Source: Tetraselmis striata
Lineage: Eukaryota > Chlorophyta > Chlorodendrophyceae > Chlorodendrales > Chlorodendraceae
Assembly: GCA_006384855.1 (NCBI GenBank)
Contig: VCJN01001965.1
Coordinates: forward strand, 1-64,000
DNA length: 64,000 nt
Reading direction: 5' to 3'
Positions 10,697 to 23,364 of this stretch are shown one piece after another. Numbering within the stretch: the first letter of the stretch is position 1; each line of letters begins with the position of its first letter. The notes beneath the pieces were generated by a model. That model was given only the letters and a program-made list of their open reading frames with translations, searched no databases and was not told where the DNA came from. Made by a program: the position numbers and the translations under genes.

Positions 10697-12218
10697 CTAC
10701 TTGAAGGTCTTGTCAAAGTGGTACACGCCATGGCCCTTTCCGACGCGGCGCAGCTGGGAGACGTAGACGGCCACCTCCTTCACGGCATCGACCTGGTGGT
10801 GCGTAGCAGGCGGAAAGCCCCACCCAAGGGGGGGGGGGGGGGGTCCATCAGGCCGTCCAATAGGCCAGGTCCAATAGGCCGTCAATGTTGGGACATTATC
10901 CAACGCTTCGGAATAGACCGTTTATGGTTTCTGGGATGTTTGGAGAAAATCTCAGGTGCGATGCAATAAACACGAACACTGCAGTACGTTTGAGATTCGG
11001 TGCACAAAAGATGAACAATGTGTCTGCCGCATGTTTTTGCGCCACAGCGTAGAGGGAAAGCGGGTGAGAGGGGGGGGGGGGGGGGGGGGGGGTTGCACCT
11101 GATCCGCGAGCAGCTCGCTCTCCACAAAGTCGCACATCTGCGCGTCGTTGTGCTTGTCGGCGACGTCGTGCAGGGCGCGCAGCTTCTGGAAGTTGAGCTT
11201 CTCCAAGCTCAGCGCCAGCTCCATTGCATAGAGCGCGTCGCCCTTGTTGCCGTCGCCCGGGCCGCCAAACTCGGTCATGGGCGCCAGGATGCTTTGAAGC
11301 TTCACGCGGCCACCGCGCTTGTTCTGCGCAGTGCAATGCATCAGGGCCAGCCTACAACCCAGCAGCAACCCCCTCACCCAACACAAAGACAAAGACACAC
11401 ACACACACACACATCACACCCTGGCCGACCTCTTCTGCCTCACCACACCGTCAACATAAAATCCGGTGTACCCTGATCTCGCATCTATCCCCAGTTGTAT
11501 CCTCACTGACATAAAGCATATCGCAACAGCTTGTCCTAGAGGCATCCAGAGGCACTGACAGCCAAACAGGGCGGCGAACCTGGTACTCCATGAGCAGCTC
11601 GGCGTGGCCGCGCTCCTCCTCGGAGTTCTCCTTGAACCAGGCCGCGAGACCGGGAAGGCCGACGTTGTCACGGTCGAAGTAGGCATACATGGCGTGGTAG
11701 ACGTAGCTGACGTTGTACTCGATGCTGCAGAGGGGGAGAGGGGAGAGACGAGAATGGGGAGAGGGCAATGTCAGCAATGTGTGTGTGTGTGGAGGGGGCT
11801 TTGGCATGGCGGCATGCGAATGCGAGAGCACAGGTGCGGGTCCGGGCGGATGACGCACTTTGCTTGCTCGTTGACGGCTGCCTCGCACTCGGGGTGGTAG
11901 TCGGTGCGGGCAAAGGACTCATTGCCGTCGGCTTTGGTGATGCTGGTGCTGATGGGCTCCACCTGTCAGAAGCGTGAGGGGCAGGTGGTGTCACTGGCAT
12001 GCCACATCTCAGTTGGAAGGAAGGAAAAGCAGTCAAGGAAGGAGGTCAAACTTGGCGATAGGAAAGGGGGTGGGGCAGCCAAGCCGCACCTCCGTGAGCG
12101 GCTCGAACACCATGCCGGTGACCTGGGAGGCATCAGATGCAGCGCGGCATGCTAGGCGACGTGGGGCCACAGATAAAGGCGCCCTGCAAACGCCCCACAA
12201 GGAGGAGAACAGGCACAA
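10697..12218 (-). CDS. Ferritin, plastid-type, H-like
   Basis: Iron-storage protein that oxidises Fe(II) and stores it in a 24-subunit shell, in algae inside the plastid. Five exons join in phase: 12218-12090, 11962-11859, 11724-11580, 11323-11099 and 10792-10697, giving 232 residues. The N terminus ([15 protein letters not shown]) looks like a transit peptide. The plant/algal extension region GMVFEPLTE follows, then the four-helix bundle: [48 protein letters not shown] and the C-terminal [13 protein letters not shown]. Ferroxidase ligands (Glu in NIEY, Tyr in SYVY, Glu and His in EEERGHAE, Glu in SLEK, Gln in ADQV) are all present, so it should be catalytically active. C-runs occupy two introns, one starting right after the donor at 11098. 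An upstream non-coding exon is possible. Confidence 0.93.
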
Positions 12219-13640
12219 CAGCGAGGCAGGGGGGGCGTCAGCCGGCGCTCCAGTATCTACATTGGTGCACTAATGCCCTGGGTGCCGCAAAGCCCATCAG
12301 GTAGCCTGGATTTCACATATCCCCAGTCGCTGATTTCTTCCCGATGCATCAACGATTGATGGGAAGTTGCAGCGCTTAGCGTCAAGGAAGGTTCCGCTCT
12401 GGGGCGTGGCGCCTGTGAAACATAGTGAACAGAGAAAGTACTGGGAGAAGCCGCCAACAGAAAGGGCTGTACAGGGACTGCATCGAAATATGACAGATCC
12501 ACACTTGACGCAGCGAGAAAGGGGAAGTCCAGAGGAGAACATGCCGTTGCCACCCTCCGCCATAGCCGCTTTTCTTCGGATAATGCGACAATGACGATGG
12601 ACGTGGCGCACACGCTCGGCCGGTATCTGACGGTCGCTGCGCAGAGCCCGTCGCGCACACGCTCGGTGATATGTATCAGGTAAGGTGTGCAGATGATACC
12701 AAGCCGTGCTGTAAGCAAGCGACGCGGCGGACGGGAGAATACATCCGGGGCTTGCTGGCGGCAGGCGGACACAGCGTTGGCCCTGCCGCTGTTTGACAAG
12801 CATCCGATCCGGGACGCCGGAGAAGACAACCGTGCTAGATGGGAAGTCACGACGCTTCCGGCAGCGTCAGGTTGCAGGGCTTGTCGCATGATAATGCCGT
12901 ACGCTGTGGCACCGAGTGTGCTCACGATCGACAACGACCCGCGGGAATGCGAGCGCGGTGAAAGGAGGGGAGGGCGAGAGGGGGGTGGGGGGTGGGGGGG
13001 TTTAACGGGGGGCGAGGAGTCGAGGGGGGTGACCGGGGCAGAGCGCGCGCTGCCTCTATTCTATGGTTTATGGCAAGTCGGGCGGGGCGGGGCGGGGTTG
13101 AGGTGGGACCGCGATCAAGACTAGCGACAACGCGAAACGGCGCGAATGGCGCGGCGAGACAGCTCAGTGAGGCGGCGAGACCTTTGGCGGTTTACAGCGG
13201 GACCCACGCAGCTACGGTATGGAGGACAGCAAGGGACAGGTAGGCGGGGGGTCTCTCCGACAGCGTGGCGGTGGTGTCGGAAGTTTGTGCCGCGTGGCGC
13301 GATGAGAGGTCGTTGCTAGTACTTAGGGTCAGTGTCGCCTCCGCAGCACACGGGTGACGAGGAGGGAAAATGCTACGAACCGGGGAGCGGCGCACCTGAT
13401 CGCGCGGCTAGTAGCGGCCGGGCGCGCCGACAGAGCCGCGGTACATGCACTCTGGGTTGCACAAGCGGAAAACATCTCGATAGACGGGTGTGTCGGATGG
13501 CGCACAAGGTAGGAAGAAGGCGGGTCTGACAAATGCAGAATAAGCAGCGAGTACTCAGGGGATGGGTGCCGGTGCGTTCGTCTGAAGACTGGCGGAGTGA
13601 TTGTAATGACAGGGTGCCGATCAGTATGGTGTATGGCGGC
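12219..13640. other. Ferritin upstream region
   Basis: No gene I can support. A minus-strand frame at 12934-12257 is open by chance of composition. G-rich stretches lie at 12960-13030 and 13080-13100 (GGCGGGGCGGGGCGGGG). The ferritin promoter should lie in the 3'-most few hundred bases. Confidence 0.35.
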
Positions 13641-13666
13641 CCCAGACCCCATTTCCAGAGCCTGTA

Positions 13667-13735
13667 CTGATTTATTACATGTGCTAGACGCAACATTCAA
13701 AAAATCCATTCAGAAATCCAGAAGGAAATCCAGAA
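13667..13735 (+). repeat. Dispersed repeat, copy 1
   Basis: TTACATGTGCTAGACGCAAC followed by AATCCA and AGGAAATCCAG motifs. Nearly the same about 65 bp occur at 30032-30092 in the same orientation. Confidence 0.7.
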
Positions 13736-13829
13736 CCTGTACTGATTCGCACCAGTCAGAAACTTCCTGATACTGTATCGCCTTCTGCTGCTAGCTCATG
13801 TAATGTAGCTCATTTTTTTTTCGCCCCCG

Positions 13830-13915
13830 GGACAGGACTGGCACCAGTGAAACCCTTGCAGCGTCTCTACGACGGCCGTTTAGGCAGCAATCCAGTTACG
13901 GAAAGCTCATTGGGT
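13830..13915 (+). repeat. 85-bp dispersed repeat, copy 1
   Basis: Starts CGCCCCCGGGACAGGACTGG and includes CTCTACGACGGCCGTTTAGG. Related copies lie at 50536-50615 and 63311-63405. It ends in GTTACGGAAAGC. Confidence 0.75.
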
Positions 13916-13944
13916 AAGGAACTAAAGATTACGTGCTGTACTGA

Positions 13945-14090
13945 TCCGGCCGTAGCGACTGGTTCTAGTGCTCGGTTCAGCGGTCGTCTCGTACGCGAGA
14001 GGTACCTGGTTCGACTCCTGGCCGATGTATTTTCGGCAAAATCGTCCCGATTTTCGGCAAAATCGTCCCTGGGTTTCCCCGGTTGATGCA
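13945..14090 (+). repeat. SINE-like sequence with pol III B-box
   Basis: GGTTCGACTCC at about 14009 is a perfect B-box, and the preceding 60 bases resemble a degenerate tRNA body. The 20-bp phrase ATTTTCGGCAAAATCGTCCC follows twice in tandem. A T-arm mismatch and the lack of a proper acceptor stem exclude a working tRNA. Confidence 0.35.
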
Positions 14091-15724
14091 TGCATTCGAA
14101 TGAGGCAATCGTCTTATATTATGTAGGACCCCCCCGCCTGCGGTGGGGGCGAAAACCCCCGCCTGGGGGGGGGGGGGGGGGGGGAGGGGGGCAGAAAAAT
14201 TTCGAAAGTGCGGTCTCGAACAAGCATAAATTTTCGCTTTAGGATTCGCCATTCTAGCTCCCAAAATGCAGATTAAGGCATTAAGTTCGGGCTTTCAGCC
14301 AAATACGCGCGACGAATCTCGTCCCCCTCCATGCTCGCCACGAAACTGCGCTTGGCCACCTCGGCCTTGCGCGCTTTCTCCTTGCACTTGAACTCACCAT
14401 TCTTGTTGAGCTTGAGATGATCCACGACCTTGTCCCTGCGAGAAACTCTTGAAAGCATTGGGGGCAACGCTATCGATTCGTGTCTGGATCGTGGCGAATA
14501 TCATCCAGTCGCCCAGGGCGACCGGCGCCACCGCCCGCCATGCGCGCTGCGCCGGTTGAGTGGCGGCGGTCTACTTTCGACAACTCGTCTGCTAGAGGGA
14601 GGGGGGGGGGGTTGCGCCAACGTGTTATGATTGTATCTATTGTTGATAGCCCCGTAGAGATCGCTGTGTGTGCGAGCTGCGACACCTGCTGGGCCTAGCG
14701 GGGCCTAAGCTGCGACACGACTGCTGCTACGGTGCTACCCGGTACGCGGCTTATCGCGCTGCCCCCCCCCCCCCCCCCCCCCAAGCTGGCGCGGTTCATC
14801 AACATCACATGCTAGACCTGCTCCACTTGCAGTTGGACTGCGCCCGGGGGGTTGGACGCTGGTAAATGAAGCATGAAGTACTCGGCATACTCTTAGACAA
14901 TGCAATTGGATTGCACGGAGGGGTCTGCATGCGGCGGGCTCGGTATGTCGGCCCCAAGCGCAGTCCAATTTACATATCCAGGGGGTTCAAATTAGTGTTT
15001 AGAGGGGTGTTCAAGGGGGCCACAAGGCTCCGGGTGTGTATCGGTTTCATTACGCCCTTCAATGGCTGCCTGGATGCGCCGGGGTTGGGCGTGACGGGGC
15101 GCCGGGGGGGTGGGGTCTTGGGGGGCCGGGGGCCCGCGAGCGGAGTTCGTTGGGCGCCAAAGAAATTATATCATTATATTACGAGTACTCGTGCGATATA
15201 CTACATGTAGCAGCACCAATATATCTGTTGTTGTATAAACTAAGTAATTACAAATATTAAGTAATGACATTGCATATATAAATTACACATAGCTTCTTAT
15301 GCAAGATGCATTTACATATATATGAGCAGCGTTCGCCCCGGCGCGGGTCCTCTCGCGGACGTTCCTACATAATATACAGTCGCGGACTCTCGCCCCCCCC
15401 CCCCCCCCCCCGCGCCCCTCCAACCCCCCCCCCCCCCCCCCCCGGGCCCCCCCGTCCTCGAGAACCCCCTTTTTCCCCCAAGGGTTCTGGAGGGCTCCAA
15501 AAACCCTCATGCCCAGCGCATGTCTATACTACATAATATACAGCCCGGCCCCATATACATCTCGCGGCAAACCACACCGGACCCCCCCCCACCCCCCCCC
15601 CCCACCCCCACATGTACGCATGCGAGCGCGCACAGTGGTCGACAGGTGGAAAAGAAACCCCAACTGCTGGTAGTAAACATTTCACAGGGGGGCGGGGGGG
15701 GGGGGGGGGGGGGGGGGGACCCGG
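14091..15724. other. Repeat-rich gap with long G/C runs
   Basis: No gene supported. G or C runs of about 12 to 23 lie near 14168, 14762, 15388, 15426, 15583 and 15690. The phrase ACATAATATACAG occurs at 15367 and 15530. A 64-codon minus-strand frame at 14467-14273 is Lys/Arg-rich but unidentified. GTGGAAAAGAAACCCCAACTG near 15647 resembles a phrase at about 30001. Confidence 0.4.
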
Positions 15725-17430
15725 TGTGGTTTGCCGAGCTTGATCTTGGGGCACGATGGAAAAGAGCGCCAGCTGCCGGAGGGGCAGACGGGCGGGGGTG
15801 GTCAAAAACCTGGGGCTGGGCACCGGGCCCGAAGGGAGCCGAAAGGCGACCACTGGCCACCGGGGAGGACCGACGCCAACGCGCACGCCGAGGCGGCCGG
15901 GCGCGCAGAGGTCCGGGGAGGGTGGGAAGACATTTTCGAGAGGCGTTGGTGCCAGCTGCGGTCGGGCTAGTAGGGCGCGATAATGACGGGGGCCGCCGCT
16001 CCGAAGGTGTGGAGTTTGATGACGAGGTCGTCGATGAGGCCCCAGAGAGGGTTGCATCGGTTGTGCTCACGACGCCATGCGCCATCGGAGAGGCGCATGC
16101 TGTCGGTAGCCTCGATCGTTGCAAGGGTAATAACGTCAGCGGGCATTGTAGCGTGGGAGCCGCGCGTTCTCCATGGTAGTGAAGCGGTGGATGGCTGGTG
16201 TAACACTCCCAGATGTTGTCGAGGTGGTTGAAGTGGCGTAGGTTGAACGCCGCCCAATCGTCGTAGTCGATCTCGCGGCTAGGGCGGTCAGCCCACATGT
16301 TCGCCGTGGTCTTGATGTAGCGCGCACGGATAAAGATGCCGTGGGAGTCAAGGACGAACCAAAGTTTTCGTAGCTCCGTCATGCGCAGAGGAGAGCGGGA
16401 GGTGAGGTTGGCGAAGATGTGGACCACCCCCATGTTGTCCTCGTGGAGCAGCACATGTCGAGCTCGCAGCTCCGAGAGGAAGGTGAGCACGGCGTACCGG
16501 ACAACCTTGAGCTCCTTGTAAGTGATATGTGCAGCTCGCGGTCGCAGTCGTACCTAAAACCGCGAGCCTCGGTGGTCTCATTGAGGACGGCGCCCCACCC
16601 GTAACCGGAGCTGTCGACATGCATGTAGGCAGTATCAACGGGCTTGTAGATGGAGCAACCGTTGCAGCTGTGATTGGGGACCTCAACCCACCATTCGAGG
16701 TCGCATCGGAGCTGGTGCGTCATCTTGACACGCCGGCTCTACGAGTTCTTCGTGCTAATCACGTCGTGCAGCTCGCGCAAGTAGAATCGCACCGGCTTGA
16801 TGGCGAGGAACGTGAAATGGGCACGACCTGCCGGGGACGCAAGCTCTCGCACATGCAGCTATCGCTTGTCTCGCTTAGCACGGCGCATGAGGCCGAGGGC
16901 TGTAGCAGCGAGTGAATCGAGTTTTCGAAAGGGGTGGCTTGAACCGTATGTACCGCTTTGTGAGTCGAACTCCAAGCCGAGGTGCTCCAACCCTTGTACC
17001 GCTCCCACTGCCCATGTCCAGGTGTCGGCTGAGACCCAGCCTTCCGAGCAGGGAGGTGAGGTGAACAACGCAGGCTTGCGCCCGGCTAGACGCAGAGAAC
17101 ATCAAATCGTCCATGTAGGGGAGCATGCGGCAACCACGGGAGTGGCTGCGCAGCGCCTGACGTCGCCCTTGCATGCTGAGCTTGGTGCGACGCACCCCTT
17201 GGGAGGTTATTGCGAAGTCGGGACGCCGCATATGATGGCGGTTGAATGCCGCAGTGAGAGAGCAAAAGCAGTAGGGGGGCTCATGCTCCACCCCATGGGG
17301 AGCCCGCTAGTCGGTAGCAGAGCTTGCCTCGGTAGTCGACGGTAAAATAGTCTCGGGCCTTGCGAGCAATGCCGACCGCGTAGAAGCCGTCTTGTAGGTC
17401 CATGGAGAGCTTGTAATCACCGGCCGGGCA
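15725..17430 (-). mobile_element. DIRS-like retrotransposon, 3' portion
   Basis: Fossil on the minus strand. The RT part shows MDLQDGFYAVG and the catalytic LPYMDDLMF, the RNase H part shows YMHVDSSGYGWGAVLNE and LLHEDNMGVV, and a region with RFTTMENARLPRYNA follows, a phrase typical of DIRS-type elements between RNase H and the tyrosine recombinase. A recombinase was not recognised. The element looks broken in about six places and is interrupted by the copia insertion. The other half is at 23365-24350. Confidence 0.7.
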
Positions 17431-17742
17431 TGTTGGAGTATGTGCTCTGACATGTCCTTCTGGCAATCTATTGATACCAATATCAGTATATGGCGTGCTG
17501 CGCACGCGTCCGGACTTCACATCCGACTCGAGCAAGACAAGACATTGGTACTGTAGATATCGTAGATTACAGAACTAGTATCAGCACGCTAGTGCGCGCG
17601 CCCCGCCCATCCTAATACGCTCGGCCCGTGCAGATGCTTTGCTCACTTCATTAGTCCCAGCAGCTCGAGCCCAGCTCGCTGCACCCACTGTAAGTAGCTC
17701 CGAGGACTTCCACCTTCCATCACTCGCCGGTTGAGCCGTTCA
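17431..17742 (+). repeat. Copia 5' LTR
   Basis: Begins TGTTGGAGTATG and ends GCCGTTCA (TG...CA). About 95 percent identical to 23053-23364. Confidence 0.93.
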
Positions 17743-20700
17743 TGTTATGGGCCCTCACACATTCTAGAAGTGTGCAAGTATATCTCTTCCTGGGCGAGAT
17801 CCTCGAGCCTCCGAGGTCGAGTCGAGTCTCCGAGATTCGAACACCAAACTCCACTGTGCTTAGTTATTAATTATTCAAAATTTTAGACAGACGTAGACAT
17901 AGTCCTCACCTATACCACGTTCTCTTTGGCTGGCTTGTATCCCTGGTGACTTTTGCAGCCGCATGATATCAGCGTCAGCCGGAGCGGGGTGTGGTGTGGT
18001 GTGAGTGATGCGCAACGCACATATATACATGCACTGGAGCTGCGGAGTGGGAGATTAGACTGACTTCCACAGTTTGCTACTTGGCATGTGACAACTGGCT
18101 TGGCCGACAGAACGCGTTTCTCACTGGGGCAGGTGGGACAACATCGACATGGCAGACGACTCACCCACTCGACCAGGCAACACTTCCTATTCCCCCGGGA
18201 CTTGGCATTGTTGTCGACACTGGCAAGTCTCTTGCTGGATCTTCCGGTCAACAGAGACTAGACCTAGTGGCCAGGGTAGAGCATCAGATATCTAACCTGG
18301 AGCAACGACAAGACTTCCAACACGGAGAGATGCATAGCGAGATGCACGCTGTCACGGATCAACTGTCTCGAAGTCAGGCCGACTTTATGGCGGAGCAACG
18401 GGACCTGATGGCTGATGTCAGACGGATGTTTGCGTCCATGTCTTGACATACCCCGACAGCTGGACAATCTCCGACAGCTGCGCCACCACCGCCACAATCG
18501 CGAACCTCAGTCGATAGAGTTGCCGGACGGACAGGATACCTCGGCGTGTCCGCGCCTTATCGTGCACCCGCGAGACGCCAGACCATCAGCGCTGCGGACC
18601 TTGCGGATGGCCGCATCTGGGCCCGACGGGGACCACAACGAGGTATCGACCAGCTGGGTAGGGCACTGAAGTTCACACCACCGATGCTCCAGAAGAGCTC
18701 AGACTTCACAACGTGGAAACATCTTTTCCTCTCCTTCATCAACACTTTTGTGCCGGAGGTGATGGAACAGATGATTCTACTTGACCCGAACGATCCCAAC
18801 ATCGACCCACAGCTTCAAATCATACCTCTACCACACGCTGGTGCAGATCGCCCAGCACCACCCGAGTGCCACCTCGGCACTCAAGAACCTCTCTCAGTCC
18901 ACTGCGGTCAACCGGCGGGGTGCGATAGCATGGGACAATATGTGCCATCGTCTCGACAGACATGACGTGCACCACACCATGTCACTGCTCGACGAGGTGA
19001 ATCGCACACTCGACAAGAACTCGGCGGAGTCACTTGTCGACTTCCTCGACCGCAAATGGGAGGCTATCCATGCATACGACGCAGCTATGGAGGTCACCGA
19101 GCAGCTCCGCGACTCCTTGCTGATACCGACAGTGCTCAATGCACTTCCCGCAAAATACAATACTATCAAGACAGTCGTTGCGGGGAATGTCGATTTACAT
19201 CGGTGTACTGCGGCATAGCTGTTCGCCGAACTCCGTGTCCATGCCAAACTGTGTTCCGCACCAGCTCATGCAGCTCCCGCACCTTCGGTTGGTTCTGCGG
19301 CATTCCTCACAGCTCAGAACCCGCCTAGGACTGCTCGCAGAATTCATAAGTCGCCATGGTTCGGCAAGTGTGAATCTTGTGGCGAAAAGCACCTAACTAG
19401 CCAATGCACTGCGAGTGACTCGGTTATATTTTGAATTTTTCAGCGCGCCAAAATCAAGGCCCTGAAATTCAAGTACCCCGGAGACTCTCAGGCTAAGGCG
19501 TCCACTGGTGCTGCTCTCGCGGCGTTCGAGGACGACAACTACACTGCAGCTGTGACCGACCAGCCGAGCGACGACACCGACGCCGGCGACGAGCTGACCC
19601 TCGAGGAGGAGGAGATGCTTCTCAGTGGGGTGACCACCCTTACCACTGCTCCCCCAACCCTCGTGGCATTTTTCTCAAAACTGAGTAACGCCCCAAGTGT
19701 CAGCCAGGCATGGATCGCAGACTCTGCTTGCGCTCCCGAGAATGTCACGGCACACAAATCCGACTTCGAAACATTTCGAATCGAGTCGAACAAGGGCGAA
19801 CTTGGTGGCGTAGGCACCGTCATCGAATGCAGCGGCGGCACTGTGGCTATTAGGGCAACACGCACCTCTGGTGGCTACCGCACTTTACGAATGCCAGCTG
19901 TTTATTGTCCATCCCCGCTCAACACGAATTCCGTGGGTGTAGGCAGACTACTCAGCGTGTCATGGCTACAGAAACATCTACCTGGTACCATTCACTTTCC
20001 GGTTGGAACTGATTATGGCACTGTGACCATGGACTCAGGAGTGGTGCGCTTGAGAGGCTACAACGGCCTTTACCTACTGGACTTCAGGCCAACAGATGGA
20101 GCTGCTCCTACCCATGATGGACAACAAGATAGCATTGCCATGCTTAGTGCTACAGTCAAGGACTCTGCAGTCCTGTGGCACAAGAGATTAGGCCATCCCG
20201 GCATGGGCGCAGTCCATGCACAACATCACTGACAATAGTGTACCTGCCTTCCCTACGGATGCAAGGAATCTCCCCTGTCATTCTTGCCTACTCAACAAAG
20301 CAACAGCTACTATTGCCAACCGAGAGCCTACAACCCTCCCTGATGCGTACTGCAGCCAACTCTCCGTTGACACACTGGGTCCTATTCACATCACATCACC
20401 AGGTGGCTATCGGTTGACTATCAGCATCATTTGCCGCCTATCGAGGTTTCAGTGGCACAGACATCTGAGAACCAAAGAGGCAGCAAAATTGCTGACAGCC
20501 ATGCGTTCAATGCTAGATGAGGCTAGACACTATATATTACCTCAAGTATTCGGCAGAGTCCAGTTGTCCGTTTGCTCCCGAGGTCCGCTTTGACCGCGAC
20601 TCCATCTTCGAGACATATGCGATGGACGTTGTGGTGGGTGGCATAGGGGGACGTACTGAGTCGACAGCTCCGTACTACCATAATCAGCATGGCAAGATTG

Positions 20701-23052
20701 AGAGGCCATGGCGCACCATCAGGGACAGTGCCACTAGCATGATGGCAGACATGTCAGTGCCTAGCCGACTGTGGGCAACCGCAATCAGCACGGCGTTCTT
20801 ACTGAAGAACCGGCGCTCCGTCACAGCGGTTGGTAATTCGGATGGAAGACAGACACCGCTCTCTGTACTGACCAAAGGCAATGTTGATTCACATATTGAC
20901 AAAGCCATAGTCTATGGCTGCAAGGTGTTTGTCAAGGTCCCTGATGGCTCTCGCAAAAAGCTAGACTCCAAGGCCCGGACTGGCATCTTTGTGGGCTACC
21001 CTGGCAGCGCACCTGGGTGGATGGTATTGAACCTCACCTTATGCACTGTCATCGTCCATGTCCGTTTCCTCGAGGATGAGAGCGGCTTCGCTCCGGATCC
21101 ACACACTGACAGCTCCATCATACTTGAGGCTGAGGAAGAACAACCCTCGGTGGAGATGGATCTAGATGAGCAACAAGAGCACCCAGAGCAGACATCCATC
21201 ATTGATCAGCATAGCAGACCCATCCGGGAGAGACGACCCCCAGCTCGGTATCAGGCCATGATGGCATGCGGCAGCATCTGTTTGGACCGTGACCCCTCTG
21301 ACCCCCAACCAGATTATGCCAGCTATCCTCCAGACCCCAGCGGCGAGAGCAACATGCAGCAGACAGTTGCACTCTTGAGTGCTGGGGGCATACCTGCACT
21401 TCGCAACTTCAAAGAGGCGATGAGCCCAGAATTCCGCGACCTGTGGAAACCAGCCATCCACAAGGAGTATGAGGGTCTGATGGCCAACATTACATGGGAA
21501 CTGGTTGACTGCCCACCTGGTGCGACAATCCTACCCAATCAGTGGGTCTTTGTGGCCAAGGCAGCACCCGGTGGCACCCTGGACAAGGCGAAAGCCAGAG
21601 CTGTTGTATGTGGCAACTACCATAAAGATGGTGACACGTGCAAGACAACATACGCACCTGTCATCCGCATTTCCAGTCTGCGGGTCTTCTTCACCATTGT
21701 GGCCGCCATGCAGCTCCACCTCCGGCAGCTTGATGCTGTGGCAGCGTACCTCAACGCTTCCATTCCGGCAGATGAGTATTTGTACATGCGACAACTTCAT
21801 GGGTTTGATGATGGTTCTGGCAAAGTCTGCAGACTTCTCAAATGTATGTATGGCCTCCGCCTGTCTGGCAGATACTGGTGCAAACTGTTGGCCATGTGGC
21901 TGATCAGTGTCGGCTGGATCCAATGCAAGGCAGATCCATGCATCTTCATCCTACGGCAGGGAGAAATCTACGCTGCCATGGGAGTCTATGTGGACGACAT
22001 GGAACTGGCTGGCAATGACGACACTTGGTTGGACAGTTTTGAGACTGACTTGCGTAATCGGTTCGTGGTCAAGAGACAACACGACACTTGGGTTATTGGG
22101 ATGTCCGTGTCCTACGATCGACCCAACCGACGCATCATTCTCACACAAACAACCTACATCAACGAGATTCTGGAGAGATTTGGCATGCTTGACTGCAAGA
22201 AGTCCGAAGTGCCTATGATGGCCGACTTCTGCAAACATCCACTCACATGTGTCTCCGAATCACCCTTGCTGGACGCTGATGGTCGGTCCCAGTACGTGCG
22301 ACTGATGGGCTGCCTCGTGTACGTCAGCACTTGCACTCGACCAGACATCACGACATCACTCAGTATCCTGGGCAGTGTTCAAAAGGAGCCACGTGTGATG
22401 CACATGACAGCGCTTAAGAAGGTGTCACGATACCTGAAAGGCACTATGCATCGTGGCATCACTATGGGTGCCGACTCGACTCACAACCTGCGACTGGTCG
22501 GCTATGCATATGCCGGCTTCGCCGCCGACCTAATCCAGCGCCGATCCCGTGGTGGGTACCTGTTCCGTCTCGGAGATCACGGGGCATGCAGCTACAAGTC
22601 GGCTCTCATGCCCACAGCGACGAAGGAAACCGGTGGCGGCATTGCACAGTCGACTGTCGATGCCGAGACCGTGTAATTGGCAGAAGCGATCAAAGATGGC
22701 ATTCACCTCAAAATGCTCATCTCTGAGATCCTTGATAGTCCGGTGCAACCACTCATCATGATGGAGGACAGCCAAGGGGCGATCAGCTACGCCACAAACG
22801 CTGTCATCAGTGATAGGACGAAACATATTGATGTCAAGTGGCACTTTTGTCAAAGACGATGTGGAGGCAGGCACAGTCAGAGTCAACTACATCGCGACCG
22901 ACCTCAACACGGCGGACATGATGACCAAACCCCTGCTTCGTCCTGCACTGGAGAAGCACGCCCGCTTTGCTATGGGGTGGTGAGCACACTCCGGATGTGA
23001 CGACGCCACATGGGTCCCATTCTGGAACCCCCGGTGTACCGTCGAGGGGGGC

Positions 23053-23364
23053 TGTTGGAGTATGTGCTCTGACAGGTCCTTCTGGCAATCTACTGATACC
23101 AATATCAGTATATGGCGTGCTGCGCACGCGTCCGGACTTCACATCAGACCCGAGCAAGACAAGACACTGGTACTGTAGATATCTTAGATTACATAACTAG
23201 TATCAGCACGCTAGTGCGCGCGCCCCGCCCATCCTAATACGCTCGGCCCACACAGCTGCTTTGCTCACTTCATTAGTCCCAGCAGCTCGAGCCCGGCTCG
23301 CTGCACCCAATGTAAGTAGCTCCGACCACTTCCACCTTCCATCACTCGCCGGTTGAGCCGTTCA
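23053..23364 (+). repeat. Copia 3' LTR
   Basis: Same 312-bp length and ends as the 5' LTR, directly preceded by the polypurine tract. Confidence 0.93.

Larger units (their letters stand above)
17431..23364 (+). mobile_element. Ty1/copia LTR retrotransposon
   Basis: Fossil copy of 5934 bp with two 312-bp LTRs. Order of parts is copia-type: gag-like region with a zinc knuckle (CESCGEKHLTSQC, about 19370), protease (WIADSAC, about 19710), GAG-pre-integrase (LWHKRLGHPG, about 20170) and integrase, reverse transcriptase (MYGLRLSGRYW and YVDDMELAG, about 21850-22010) and RNase H (RPDITTSLSIL, about 22340). A purine-rich tract GAGGGGGGC precedes the 3' LTR. The flanks GGGCA and GGGCC are a plausible 5-bp target duplication with one change. 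By eye the LTRs differ at about 15 of 312 positions, so the insertion is moderately old. The coding region looks broken in about seven places. It inserted into the reverse transcriptase of a DIRS-like element. Confidence 0.9.

Noticed and set aside
12257-12934. Separate gene or transit-peptide exon upstream of ferritin
   Set aside because: The in-frame continuation at 12218-12090 already gives a convincing transit peptide and phase; the upstream frame has no domain or clear splice link.
13945-14025. Functional tRNA gene
   Set aside because: No acceptor stem, and the T-arm has a mismatch despite the perfect B-box.
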